Source: an uncultured Alphaproteobacteria bacterium (lineage in GTDB: Bacteria > Pseudomonadota > Alphaproteobacteria > HIMB59 > GCA-002718135). From it: a stretch of DNA of 64,000 nt. Position numbers and translations under genes: made by a program. The stretch spans positions 85,055 through 149,054 of the forward strand of contig CACHAQ010000001.1 of NCBI GenBank assembly GCA_902577905.1, written 5' to 3'. Shown here one piece after another: positions 53,768-62,222 of the stretch. Position 1 is the first letter of the stretch. The number at the start of each line of letters is the position of its first letter. The notes under the pieces were generated by a model. That model searched no databases and was not told where the DNA came from. It saw only the letters and a program-made list of their open reading frames with translations.

Positions 53768-53947
53768 CTATATTTCCCTTGTTATCACAGGTTTATAGCC
53801 TGTTTCTTTATCCAGTTTCTTTTTATAGTACTCATAATCCATAAACATTACGGCGACTCCGCTTGCACAAATAGTAATCACAAGAGTAACGACTATAATT
53901 GTCAAAAAATAGAAAATATTTCTGTCTAGTTCTAGATTAAAACGCAT
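53768..53947 (-). CDS. 59-residue single-helix membrane protein
   Basis: It begins MRFNLELDRN, has one hydrophobic helix (IFYFLTIIVVTLVITICASG and a few more) and ends with a charged tail (DYEYYKKKLDKETGYKPVI). It starts 1 nt after the stop of the upstream 101-residue gene, and its own end supplies the ribosome binding site (AAGGGAA) for the 190-residue gene. The operon context makes it credible despite its size. Confidence 0.62.
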   Translation of the reverse strand: MRFNLELDRNIFYFLTIIVVTLVITICASGVAVMFMDYEYYKKKLDKETGYKPVITREI

Positions 53948-53948
53948 A

Positions 53949-54254
53949 TTAAAAACCTGTTATCATTCGAAAGGTTAAACTTAGTGTAATAAAAACACTC
54001 ATAAGAAAGAATAGGGGGGTGATACTTTTAGGCTCAAATAACATTGCTAATGTTTTCAAAATAAAATGTCTCAGAAATATTAGTCTTAAAAGGAATTTTG
54101 AATAAGAAATATGCCAATAAATTTTTAAAAGATCATTAACCTTGAACGGAGAAAAATATTTCCAAAGACGCGATCCCTTTATGACATGATAACGAAATGA
54201 GCGGTCAAGCTTTGATAATTCTTTTCTTTCCTCGGTTGTCAGTGATTTTTTCAA
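53949..54254 (-). CDS. Membrane protein, 101 aa
   Basis: A basic N-terminal half (ERKELSKLDRSFRYHVIKGS) is followed by two hydrophobic segments (about 55-72 and 80-98). It overlaps the DUF2130 gene by 4 nt. The family is not recognised; it is part of the ARPP-1/DUF2130 operon. Confidence 0.62.
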   Translation of the reverse strand: MKKSLTTEERKELSKLDRSFRYHVIKGSRLWKYFSPFKVNDLLKIYWHISYSKFLLRLIFLRHFILKTLAMLFEPKSITPLFFLMSVFITLSLTFRMITGF

Positions 54255-55336
54255 TTTCGACTTTCTATTTTTGGTATATCCAAACTTTCAATCCTTTTGA
54301 TTGAATTTCCTGCAATTCCCTTAAGAGATCCATAAATATTGGAAGTACTTTTTACGAGAATGGATAATTCCTTTTCTCTTTTCTTCCATTGAGTTTGGTG
54401 CTGTCGTATTTCGCTATCCAAATCATCTTGAAGCTTCATGAAAGTACCAACAATGCTTTCCATCTCCTGGCGAAACTCGTGTCCGGTTACATAATTATAT
54501 ATTAGTGATGTTTTATCAGTCTTATTTAGCTGTGTGCCTATTACATTATTTACTTCCAATATCATGAGACGAAGTGAATTGATGAGAAATTTGAACTGTG
54601 TAAAGGTACAGATCCATACACCATTGAATTGTTTCCCGATTACATGATTTTTAGGGAGTACATCGGTAATAATAACAGCAATCATGCAACCGGAATTTTT
54701 TGCATCTTCTTTCACCTTATTGATCCATGAATTCTGAAAATCTTTCGCTCTTTTACTTTCAATACACATTTTGCCTGCAACATTATCTTGAAACATAACT
54801 TCATGAATTACATCCGCACCTCTTGCACCTTTTTTAATTTCGGTAATAACATCTTCTGGAAATTCTTGACGAAGCCACTCTTCAATTTTTAATTCTTGCG
54901 CTTCTCCCTGAAGTTGTACCGATCCCTGGTTGGCACGTGTTTGCATTTTCATCATGTCATTTTTCATTTGTTCAATTTGAATGTCTTTTTCTTTAATAGT
55001 TGTTTCTTTTTTATCGAGTTCTTCTGTTAGTTTTTCCTCATATTTTACTGCAATATCACTTTCCAATTCCTGTTTTTGACGCTCAAGAGATTTAATTCTT
55101 GATTTCATTCTATTCTGATCAACAAGTTTCTTTGAATAATTTTCAAGTTCATTATCCTTCTCAAGAAGTTCATCAGAATATTCTTTTTCTATTTTTTTTC
55201 GAAGAGTAGTTTCATTTTCTTTTTTAAACTTTGTCATTTCTTTTGATACATACGTATCAATAATAGCCTGCTCAATATTGACGTCCTTGCTACAGTGGGG
55301 ACAAGTTATATGTTTATTATTATTCTTTTCTACCAT
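54251..55336 (-). CDS. DUF2130 family protein, nuclease-like
   Basis: A 361-residue protein. It has an N-terminal CPHC motif, a long coiled coil (about 35-150) and a C-terminal DUF2130 domain with GEAQELKIEEWLRQEFP, KGARGADVIHEVM and CIESKRAKDFQNSWINKLKED-like CIESKRAKDFQNSWI. The Asp of GADV and the E-x-K of ESK resemble a PD-(D/E)XK core. A GTG start at 55348 is possible, but the ATG at 55336 overlaps the stop of the 34-codon gene (TAATG), implying coupling. Its biological role is unestablished. Visibly less A+T-rich than neighbouring genes. Confidence 0.8.
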   Translation of the reverse strand: MVEKNNNKHITCPHCSKDVNIEQAIIDTYVSKEMTKFKKENETTLRKKIEKEYSDELLEKDNELENYSKKLVDQNRMKSRIKSLERQKQELESDIAVKYEEKLTEELDKKETTIKEKDIQIEQMKNDMMKMQTRANQGSVQLQGEAQELKIEEWLRQEFPEDVITEIKKGARGADVIHEVMFQDNVAGKMCIESKRAKDFQNSWINKVKEDAKNSGCMIAVIITDVLPKNHVIGKQFNGVWICTFTQFKFLINSLRLMILEVNNVIGTQLNKTDKTSLIYNYVTGHEFRQEMESIVGTFMKLQDDLDSEIRQHQTQWKKREKELSILVKSTSNIYGSLKGIAGNSIKRIESLDIPKIESRN

Positions 55337-55440
55337 TAAAAAAACCACTCAATAATGAAGTATATAACGACTATAAAACCAACAAGAGATATAATGATTG
55401 AGAGACAACTACCGAATAGACCAAAAATAAAATTTAACAT
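55336..55440 (-). CDS. 34-residue hydrophobic mini-protein
   Basis: The frame starts MLNFIFGLFGSCLS and ends VVIYFIIEWFF. It is essentially one transmembrane helix. Its ATG overlaps the upstream ARPP-1 stop and its TAA overlaps the DUF2130 ATG, both as TAATG. The two exact junctions argue that it is translated. Function unknown; possibly a membrane tether or regulator of the flanking proteins. Confidence 0.6.
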   Translation of the reverse strand: MLNFIFGLFGSCLSIIISLVGFIVVIYFIIEWFF

Positions 55441-56393
55441 TATAGTTCATTCCTCATTTGTTTAGAAAAACAGGTAAAGTGTATAATCTTGTCATCAAGC
55501 ATTAGAATTGTTGCACAAATATCATTTGTATTAATAGTAAACAGATTGCCCAACCCAGAATTCTTACATTGCTTAGCAAGAGAATTATCAGCATAATGAA
55601 TAATTTTTTTTGCATCATCAAGGCTTGGTTGATTATTGTTTCGGTTTTTTCTTTCGATCGCATCGAGCGCATAACTTTTAAGAAGTTGTGGGTATAAATC
55701 CGCAAATAATTGATGACTTGAGAACAACTCAAAACCAAGAACACGGTTACCTATAGCAAAGATACAGCCAACTGCATTCTCAGGCATCATTAATTCCTTT
55801 TCAAATTCTGCCAAAATATTTTCCTTATTTTTATAAATATCCTGCATACTCTCACTGGAAGAATAGTCATTAAAGCTTGAGAATTTTCTATTTATTTGTT
55901 CCCAGGTTTGTTGTTGATCAGCAGATTTATCATAACTTTCATTTGAAGACCCATTTGCTCTTTGACTCATTGTTTCCATTTTGGAAAAACGTGCCTTGGC
56001 AAACATTGAAGAGTTTCTTGAGGCAAATTCCCTGTCAGTTCTACTCCAGCGTCCTCTTTCACTACATAGAACGCTAAGTTTCATTGAGCTTGTTTCTGGA
56101 ATAAGAGTTGAAACAGTAATAATTCTATTTTGTTTTAGTTTTTTACCAGTAATTGTCTGACCATCTATAATAAATACTGGTCTCAAATTTTTATTATGAA
56201 CGTTTAACGAAGGGACAGAGCCTTGATCAGAAATTTCAGATACCTCTAAACTTTCATCATTTATAGCCTGATGAAAAGTTGTAAGATCGCTTAAATTATT
56301 CCTTCCAATAAGAGGAAAAACCGTTAAATTTTTATGACTTCTAGAATTTTCAATTAGTATTTCATTTAGAGTATTATTAGTTTTAGTTTGCAT
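55440..56393 (-). CDS. ARPP-1 (DUF6569)-domain protein
   Basis: A 317-residue soluble protein with the family pattern NLTVFPLIGRN, GSVPSLNVHNKNLRPVFIID, GKKLKQNRIITVSTLIPETS, SVLCSERGRWSR and FAIGNRVLGFELFSSHQLF followed by SYALDAIE. These match ARPP-1/DUF6569, a domain of unknown activity described in contextual genome analyses. It is the first gene of a six-gene coupled operon and is divergent from the ATPase gene at 56501. Base composition is visibly richer in G+C than the surroundings. Confidence 0.75.
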   Translation of the reverse strand: MQTKTNNTLNEILIENSRSHKNLTVFPLIGRNNLSDLTTFHQAINDESLEVSEISDQGSVPSLNVHNKNLRPVFIIDGQTITGKKLKQNRIITVSTLIPETSSMKLSVLCSERGRWSRTDREFASRNSSMFAKARFSKMETMSQRANGSSNESYDKSADQQQTWEQINRKFSSFNDYSSSESMQDIYKNKENILAEFEKELMMPENAVGCIFAIGNRVLGFELFSSHQLFADLYPQLLKSYALDAIERKNRNNNQPSLDDAKKIIHYADNSLAKQCKNSGLGNLFTINTNDICATILMLDDKIIHFTCFSKQMRNEL

Positions 56394-56500
56394 CTATTTT
56401 ATCTTTGTTTTAATGTTTACAAGGTTAGATGAAACAAACTAAAATTGATTCAAGTAAATTGAATTAATTTTTTTTTGGGTCATGTTAATAGGATAAATTA

Positions 56501-58459
56501 ATGGGACTTAAATTTAAATTTTTACACTTCAAAAGTTTTTTAGATTTAGCTGAAATTGAAATTGCACCGATAACACTTATTTACGGTGAAAATAGTTCTG
56601 GAAAATCAACAATAATAGAATGTCTTAGAATGATAAGACAAAGTGGATCTTCAAGGATAAATACTAGTCCAAGAACCAATACAAAAGATGACATCAATCT
56701 TGGTGAGGAAAAGGAAATACTTTCAAAAATTAAATATGATAAAAATCACGACAAAGTAAAACAGTATCCTGATTTATTTAATTATCATTTTCATTTTATA
56801 AATGACCAAACATCTACATATTCAAAAAAATATAAAATTCAAAGAAGTGAAAAAGCGCTAGAAAATATAATTTTGAAACTTCAAAAAATGACAAATAATG
56901 AAATTTTTCGAAGTGATAATCCAGATCAAAAAGATTTTCTTACAGACGGTCAACTTGATGATTTAAAGATTGTTAAAGTTTTTACTTTAGACAAATTAAA
57001 GAAAAAATTCAATTATGATTGGGGTGTTATTGAAATTAACGGAGGAGCAGGTTTTGAATATTCTTTAAAAAAAGAAATTGAAAAAGAGCAAATAGAATAT
57101 GATTACGAAGAATTTGGTGATGCAATGATTGAAGAAAATAATATTATTCGAGGAAATATTCAATCTTGTTATGGAGTAAAAGATCCGTGGGAATTTGATG
57201 ATTATAAAGAGCTAACTGAAAATAATTATTATTATTCAATAACACATCCTAAGGGAGATAATCATAAAATTTGGTTTCCTTTAATTAAAAATGTAATAAA
57301 AAATTCTGAAATATTATTGAATGCTATTGAAACTGCGAAGTCTATGATTGGATACGAACTTCCAAAAAAATCTTTTGGCACACAGCAAAGACAGGTAATT
57401 CCATTCCAAGGAATACCTACAAATAGACTTGATGAATTAATAATACAAATAAATAAACTAATAGATGCACATAATGAATATATTGATGATCCAAGAATAG
57501 ATTATAATTCACCTAAAGATGGCATATTGTCTTTAACTAAAAATGAATTGGAAAAATACTATAGTTTTGATTTTGATAAAAGATGCAGTGATTTTTGTCA
57601 TTTTCTTTTTTCTGATCTTGAAAGTGATAGTTTAGACAAAACAAGCACCTCATATAATTTTAAACACATGTTAAAAGGTGGTTGGTACGGAGAATATTTA
57701 AGTTTAGAAACTAGCCTAATAGAACATTTAGGAAGACAATTAAAAATAGCCGTTCTAGATCCAATTTTGTATTTTTTTCTTGCAGATAGAATGACTTTAG
57801 AAATATTTAGAAGATTCAAATTTATATCAAACATTAAAAAACCAGCATCTAGAAAATTTTTAGCTTCTGGAAATAACAAGAGACAACTTAACAATGATGC
57901 AAGTAACCTAGCTGAAATTTTGTTTCATGATAAAAAATTATTAGATCATTTAAATCATTGGTTGTCTAATTCATATTTTCATTGTCGTTTGGAAGTTACA
58001 GAAATAATGAGAGATGTTTTTGATATCAAAGTTTTTGATGAAAAAAATAAAAATTCTCCCGGAATACCACTAAAAGACTCTGGTTCAGGCATTTATAATA
58101 TTCTGCCAGTTATAACACAAAGTTTTATCTCAAAAGACCCATCATTTATTGCAATAGAAGAGCCTGAAGTAACTCTACACCCTAAGTTACAAATAGCACT
58201 TGCAGATTTTTTAGCTAATATGACAAAAGAAAAAGAGAATACATATTTGATTGAAACTCATAGTGAGCACTTAATATTAAATCTCTTACAGCTTATAAAA
58301 GATGGTTCTCTTTCTCATGAATGGTTAAATGTTTATGTTACAACTAAAGATAATGAAGGCTCTCATCTTCATAAAATGGAAATAAACGACAAAGGTGAAT
58401 TTACTAATCCTTGGCCTGGTGGATTTTTTGAAGATAGAGAAAATTTATTAATGAAATAA
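56501..58459 (+). CDS. RecF/AAA_21-like ATPase (DUF3696-type)
   Basis: A 652-residue ABC-type ATPase. Walker A is GENSSGKST (residues 29-37), the signature region includes LKDSGSGIYNILPVI, and Walker B is FIAIEEPEVTLHP with Glu553/Glu554. LIETHSEHLILNLL follows, as in OLD/RecF-like proteins. The long insert between the two halves and the ending FFEDRENLLM resemble predicted ATPases with DUF3696. Such ATPases often pair with a nuclease or effector in anti-phage modules, and the next gene begins 3 nt after the stop. Confidence 0.8.
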   Translation: MGLKFKFLHFKSFLDLAEIEIAPITLIYGENSSGKSTIIECLRMIRQSGSSRINTSPRTNTKDDINLGEEKEILSKIKYDKNHDKVKQYPDLFNYHFHFINDQTSTYSKKYKIQRSEKALENIILKLQKMTNNEIFRSDNPDQKDFLTDGQLDDLKIVKVFTLDKLKKKFNYDWGVIEINGGAGFEYSLKKEIEKEQIEYDYEEFGDAMIEENNIIRGNIQSCYGVKDPWEFDDYKELTENNYYYSITHPKGDNHKIWFPLIKNVIKNSEILLNAIETAKSMIGYELPKKSFGTQQRQVIPFQGIPTNRLDELIIQINKLIDAHNEYIDDPRIDYNSPKDGILSLTKNELEKYYSFDFDKRCSDFCHFLFSDLESDSLDKTSTSYNFKHMLKGGWYGEYLSLETSLIEHLGRQLKIAVLDPILYFFLADRMTLEIFRRFKFISNIKKPASRKFLASGNNKRQLNNDASNLAEILFHDKKLLDHLNHWLSNSYFHCRLEVTEIMRDVFDIKVFDEKNKNSPGIPLKDSGSGIYNILPVITQSFISKDPSFIAIEEPEVTLHPKLQIALADFLANMTKEKENTYLIETHSEHLILNLLQLIKDGSLSHEWLNVYVTTKDNEGSHLHKMEINDKGEFTNPWPGGFFEDRENLLMK

Positions 58460-58462
58460 AAA

Positions 58463-59464
58463 ATGATTTACAATTATTTATTTTCATCTGGTTTATCAAA
58501 TAAAGAATTTTTACCAAATCATAGTAAGGATCTTTATCAAATACTAAAACAAGTCAAAAGAGAAAATATTGTTATGATTGTTGATCGTAATAAAAATTTT
58601 TTAAAAAAAATATTTCTCCAGATTAAAGAATTACAAACAGAAGATCCACTTGCTCTAGATTCTAGAGCTAAAGATTTGAGATCGCTTATCACAGAGGTTT
58701 TTAATTCTAAAAATAGTTTTGGGAAAACTAAAATACATGAAATTGATGATGATGCAGATAATTTAGAAAATTTTTGTAAAAATATTAAGAATAATGGAAT
58801 AGACATTGATGCTATTATAACAGCCGATGATGAAAATATTAAAGTTGATGGGGTAAAAAATATAAAAATATCAGAATTTCAGTTCCACAACATAGAAGAA
58901 AAAAGACAAGATATTTATGATAACGGATTGATTGACCTTAGCAATATTCAAAGAAATAAAATTGAACAATTATTAAAAAAATCGATATGGAATTCAGAAA
59001 CAATATATTTGTATGATTATCATCTGCAGAAAATTTATAATAATCATCATTTATATTTAGAATGGAAAACTAGTTTTGAATTTTGGATTTCTATTTTTAC
59101 TGAATGCAAAACTAATAAAGGTAAAATAAAACTTAATATTGTCACTCCTTTTCCTAAAGATGATCCAAATGAAGACAGAGAGAAAACTTATAAAAAAAGC
59201 ATGGAAAAAATTAAAAGTCTTGCAAAAGATAGCTCGGGAATAATAGATTGTTCTGTACAATTTATGGACTCAAGAATTGATAATACTGAATTTATGCATG
59301 ATAGATTTCTTCTTCTTAAAAGTTGTATTTTTGGATTAGGTAGAGGCGCAGACTTATTAAATTCTGATGGAAGTTTTAAACCTGGGTCTTTAGTAAAACA
59401 TGAAAAAATCCCTATTTCCTTTTTTAATAAAATAAGAAATTTCAATAAAATTGAATTTAATTAA
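58463..59464 (+). CDS. Putative PLD-like (MIT_C-type) effector, 333 aa
   Basis: The C-terminal region FMHDRFLLLKSCIFGLGRGADLL is read here in parts: HDR at 279-281 and GRGADLL from 293. HDR followed by a strand and GRG-D is the pattern of the phospholipase-D-like domain known as MIT_C from MITD1, and HDR corresponds to the H-x-K type catalytic position. The N-terminal 170 residues are unrecognised. It lies 3 nt after the ATPase gene and is probably its effector. Nuclease or lipid-binding activity is inference. Confidence 0.5.
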   Translation: MIYNYLFSSGLSNKEFLPNHSKDLYQILKQVKRENIVMIVDRNKNFLKKIFLQIKELQTEDPLALDSRAKDLRSLITEVFNSKNSFGKTKIHEIDDDADNLENFCKNIKNNGIDIDAIITADDENIKVDGVKNIKISEFQFHNIEEKRQDIYDNGLIDLSNIQRNKIEQLLKKSIWNSETIYLYDYHLQKIYNNHHLYLEWKTSFEFWISIFTECKTNKGKIKLNIVTPFPKDDPNEDREKTYKKSMEKIKSLAKDSSGIIDCSVQFMDSRIDNTEFMHDRFLLLKSCIFGLGRGADLLNSDGSFKPGSLVKHEKIPISFFNKIRNFNKIEFN

Positions 59465-59526
59465 ATAATTTACTTGAATTTTTAGTAAAGATAGATCATA
59501 TTACTAATAGACCAGAGAGCTAGGTC

Positions 59527-60363
59527 ATGAATTATCAAAAAATAGGGTCGCTCTCAACCTTAGGGTCTTCGGAAAAAATTTCATCCATATCATGGAATAC
59601 TCCACTTTTAGGTAAAGAAGAAGAATTCAATTTATTCGAAAAATATAAGAAATATAAAGATAAATTAGCTTACAACAAAATTATTAATTCTCATTTAAGA
59701 ATTATTTATAAAATTATCTCTAAATACAAATCATTAACTAAATTTGAGCAAGATGATTTATTCAGCCATGGATATATTGGGTTAGCTTATGCAATTGATA
59801 AATATGATTATAAAAATACCAAAGCAAGATTCTGTTCTTACTGTCCTCTTTGGATCATAGGAGAAATTAAAAATTATATTTTTGAGAATGAATCAATAGT
59901 TAAGCAATCAAAGTCTTCAGAGTTTAAAAAAATAAGCTACGCTCTAAAAAGACTTATAAAAAATTCTTTAAATGAAGTTAGAGAGGATGAATTAAAAACA
60001 TTATCACTAAAGCTGGGAATAAGTTATAAGAAAATTCTAGAAGTATTCAAAACTATTTATTTTAAAGACGTATCTTGGGATCCAGTAAAAGATGAGGATG
60101 ATTTATGGAATTACCATAGTTACAATCCATTCAATGATTTTGAGAACTTTAATCAGTCAGAGACACTGTTAAAAAAAATTAATAAAATTGTTAAAAACTT
60201 AAATACTAGGGAACAAAAACTTTTTAATCTTCGTTTTTTTAAAGAAAAGAAATTAAAGGAAATTTCATCATTGCTAGGTATTTCTATTGAAGGTGCAAGG
60301 CAAATGGAAGAAAGATGCTTAGGAAAGATTAAATATCAACTTTCAGAAAGCCATATTATCTAG
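59527..60363 (+). CDS. RpoH-like alternative sigma factor
   Basis: A 278-residue sigma-70-family protein. Region 2 is recognisable in QDDLFSHGYIGLAYAIDKYDY and RFCSYCPLWIIGEIKNYIFE, and it is followed by IVKQSKSSEFKKISYALKRL, the position of the RpoH box. Region 4 (LNTREQKLFNLRFFKEKKLKE and GISIEGARQMEERCLGKI) ends the protein. The length matches RpoH, but the sequence is diverged, so this is probably an accessory paralogue. It precedes a TerB-like gene and the GHKL-Z1 genes on the same strand. Confidence 0.82.
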   Translation: MNYQKIGSLSTLGSSEKISSISWNTPLLGKEEEFNLFEKYKKYKDKLAYNKIINSHLRIIYKIISKYKSLTKFEQDDLFSHGYIGLAYAIDKYDYKNTKARFCSYCPLWIIGEIKNYIFENESIVKQSKSSEFKKISYALKRLIKNSLNEVREDELKTLSLKLGISYKKILEVFKTIYFKDVSWDPVKDEDDLWNYHSYNPFNDFENFNQSETLLKKINKIVKNLNTREQKLFNLRFFKEKKLKEISSLLGISIEGARQMEERCLGKIKYQLSESHII

Positions 60364-60393
60364 TATGATTTTTTATAAATTAAGGAAAAATAT

Positions 60394-60771
60394 ATGGAAT
60401 ACTTGGAAAATAGTGAACTAACAATGATGAGACTTTTTGTTTTGATGACAATGATTGATGATGAATATCATGAGGAAGAAAAGAAAATGGTACATGATTT
60501 ATGCATGAAATATTCTATTTCACAGGAACAACTTGATAATATAATTTCAGATGTACGTGACAACAGTATTGATTTTATTTCAGACACTTATGAATGTCTT
60601 AAATTAATTACAAATAAAGAATTAAAAAATAAATCATTAAAAATATTAGCAGCTCTTTCTACCGCTGATTTTATACTGCATGAAAATGAAATTGTTTTAC
60701 TAGAACTTGCAGCTAAAGAATGGGGTATGAATGGAAAAAGTATAGAAGAAATTAAGGATAATATTAAGTAA
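60394..60771 (+). CDS. TerB-like domain protein, 125 aa
   Basis: An all-helical TerB-type domain with paired acidic motifs: MIDDEYHEEEKKMVHDLCMKY and, in the second half, ADFILHENEIVLLELAAKEWG. The motifs suit metal binding as in TerB/DjlA N-terminal domains. Its stop overlaps the ATG of the GHKL ATPase (TAATG), so they are co-translated. TerB-like domains are common in stress and conflict operons; its precise role here is unknown. Confidence 0.75.
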   Translation: MEYLENSELTMMRLFVLMTMIDDEYHEEEKKMVHDLCMKYSISQEQLDNIISDVRDNSIDFISDTYECLKLITNKELKNKSLKILAALSTADFILHENEIVLLELAAKEWGMNGKSIEEIKDNIK

Positions 60772-62222
60772 TGAATTATGAAAATATGAATTTTTCTCCT
60801 AGTGGGTTTCTTTTTACAATAAGAGAACTTGGATATAGAGTAGAAGAATCAATTGCGGATTTAGTTGACAATTCTATATCTAAAAATGCAAATAATATTA
60901 CTTTTAGAGTATACGCCTCATCTAATAATTCTGTAAAATATATCTCCATTATGGATGATGGGGATGGAATGAGTGAAAATGAATTAACTCACAAGGCAAT
61001 GCAATGGGGTCCAGAATTTGATAAAGTTCGAAAAAAAAATGATCTTGGTAGATTTGGATTTGGATTAAAAGCTGCTTCTCTTGCACATTGTGACATTCTT
61101 ACAGTTATTACAAAAAAAAATGGGAAAATATCACATAGAAAAGTTGATGCTAATCATATTTTAAAAAAAGATAAACTTGAAACATCTAAAGAGTTAACTT
61201 CAGATATGAATGAACATATTTCTAGACTTGATAATTTAGAAAGTGGCACAATTGTAATTTGGGAGAAACTTGATAGACTTTTAGATTCACAAACTCTATC
61301 AGTTAGAAATGCCCATTTACCAATAGTTAATATCAGAAAAAGAACTGAAAAACATCTTGCAATGATTTTTTCTGAAATGATGGATAATATTAATATTCAT
61401 ATTAATACTGTAATAAATGATATAAACAAAATTGAGCCTTGGGATCCTTTTTTAAAAGATCACAAAGAAACAGAAATATTCCCTGAAACAAAGATTGATT
61501 ATAAAGGATCAATGGTAAGCATCAAACCATATATATTACCCTCAAAACAAACTTTAATGAATGAAAGTAAAAGACTTTATAAAGAAGCTGGAGGTGTGAC
61601 AGGTGACTGGAAAGATCGCCAGGGATTTTATATTTATAGAAAGAATAGGCTTATTGTTCCAGGTGATTGGCTTGAAATTGGAAATACACCATTACAAAAA
61701 GCAGAAAAATATAATCGCTTAAGAATAAAAATAAATTATGATGGAGAGTTTGATGAAGATTGGAAAATAAATTTAATGAAAAATAGAATACGGGTACCAT
61801 TACTAATAAAAAACAAACTTAATGCTATTGTTAAAAATTTAGAAAATGAACTTAGGAAGATGAATTATTCAAAAAAACCAATTATTAATAAGGAGGGTGA
61901 ATTAACACCGTGGACATTTATAGATAACTATGGTTCTAAATCTATAAAAATAGATAGAAACAATCCTAATATTAAAAATATTATAAATGAAAAAAACAAA
62001 GATACAGTTGAAAAAACTCTTAAACTACTAGAAAAAAAATTTCCAATTGAGGATATATTTTATTCAACGACTTCTTCAAATGAAAATAATAATTTTGATA
62101 GTAAACAATTACAAGAAACAATTAAAATTGCATTAGAAATGAAAAATACTGGAATGGAAAACGATGATATCATTGCGAGGGTTCTAAATCTTAATAGAAT
62201 CAAGGTATTAAATAATGAATAA
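60771..62222 (+). CDS. GHKL (MORC/MutL-like) ATPase
   Basis: A 483-residue Hsp90-type ATPase. The N-box Glu and Asn lie in VEESIADLVDNSIS (about 24-37), the G1 motif is MDDGDGMS and the G2 motif is GRFGFGLKAAS. The C-terminal region has GDWKDRQGFYIYRKNRLIV and WKINLMKNRIRVP, as in MutL/MORC-type transducer domains. It overlaps the Z1 gene by 8 nt. This pair is the core of predicted restriction-like systems (GHKL, Z1, PD-(D/E)XK protein, AIPR) described from comparative genomics. Confidence 0.88.
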   Translation: MNYENMNFSPSGFLFTIRELGYRVEESIADLVDNSISKNANNITFRVYASSNNSVKYISIMDDGDGMSENELTHKAMQWGPEFDKVRKKNDLGRFGFGLKAASLAHCDILTVITKKNGKISHRKVDANHILKKDKLETSKELTSDMNEHISRLDNLESGTIVIWEKLDRLLDSQTLSVRNAHLPIVNIRKRTEKHLAMIFSEMMDNINIHINTVINDINKIEPWDPFLKDHKETEIFPETKIDYKGSMVSIKPYILPSKQTLMNESKRLYKEAGGVTGDWKDRQGFYIYRKNRLIVPGDWLEIGNTPLQKAEKYNRLRIKINYDGEFDEDWKINLMKNRIRVPLLIKNKLNAIVKNLENELRKMNYSKKPIINKEGELTPWTFIDNYGSKSIKIDRNNPNIKNIINEKNKDTVEKTLKLLEKKFPIEDIFYSTTSSNENNNFDSKQLQETIKIALEMKNTGMENDDIIARVLNLNRIKVLNNE

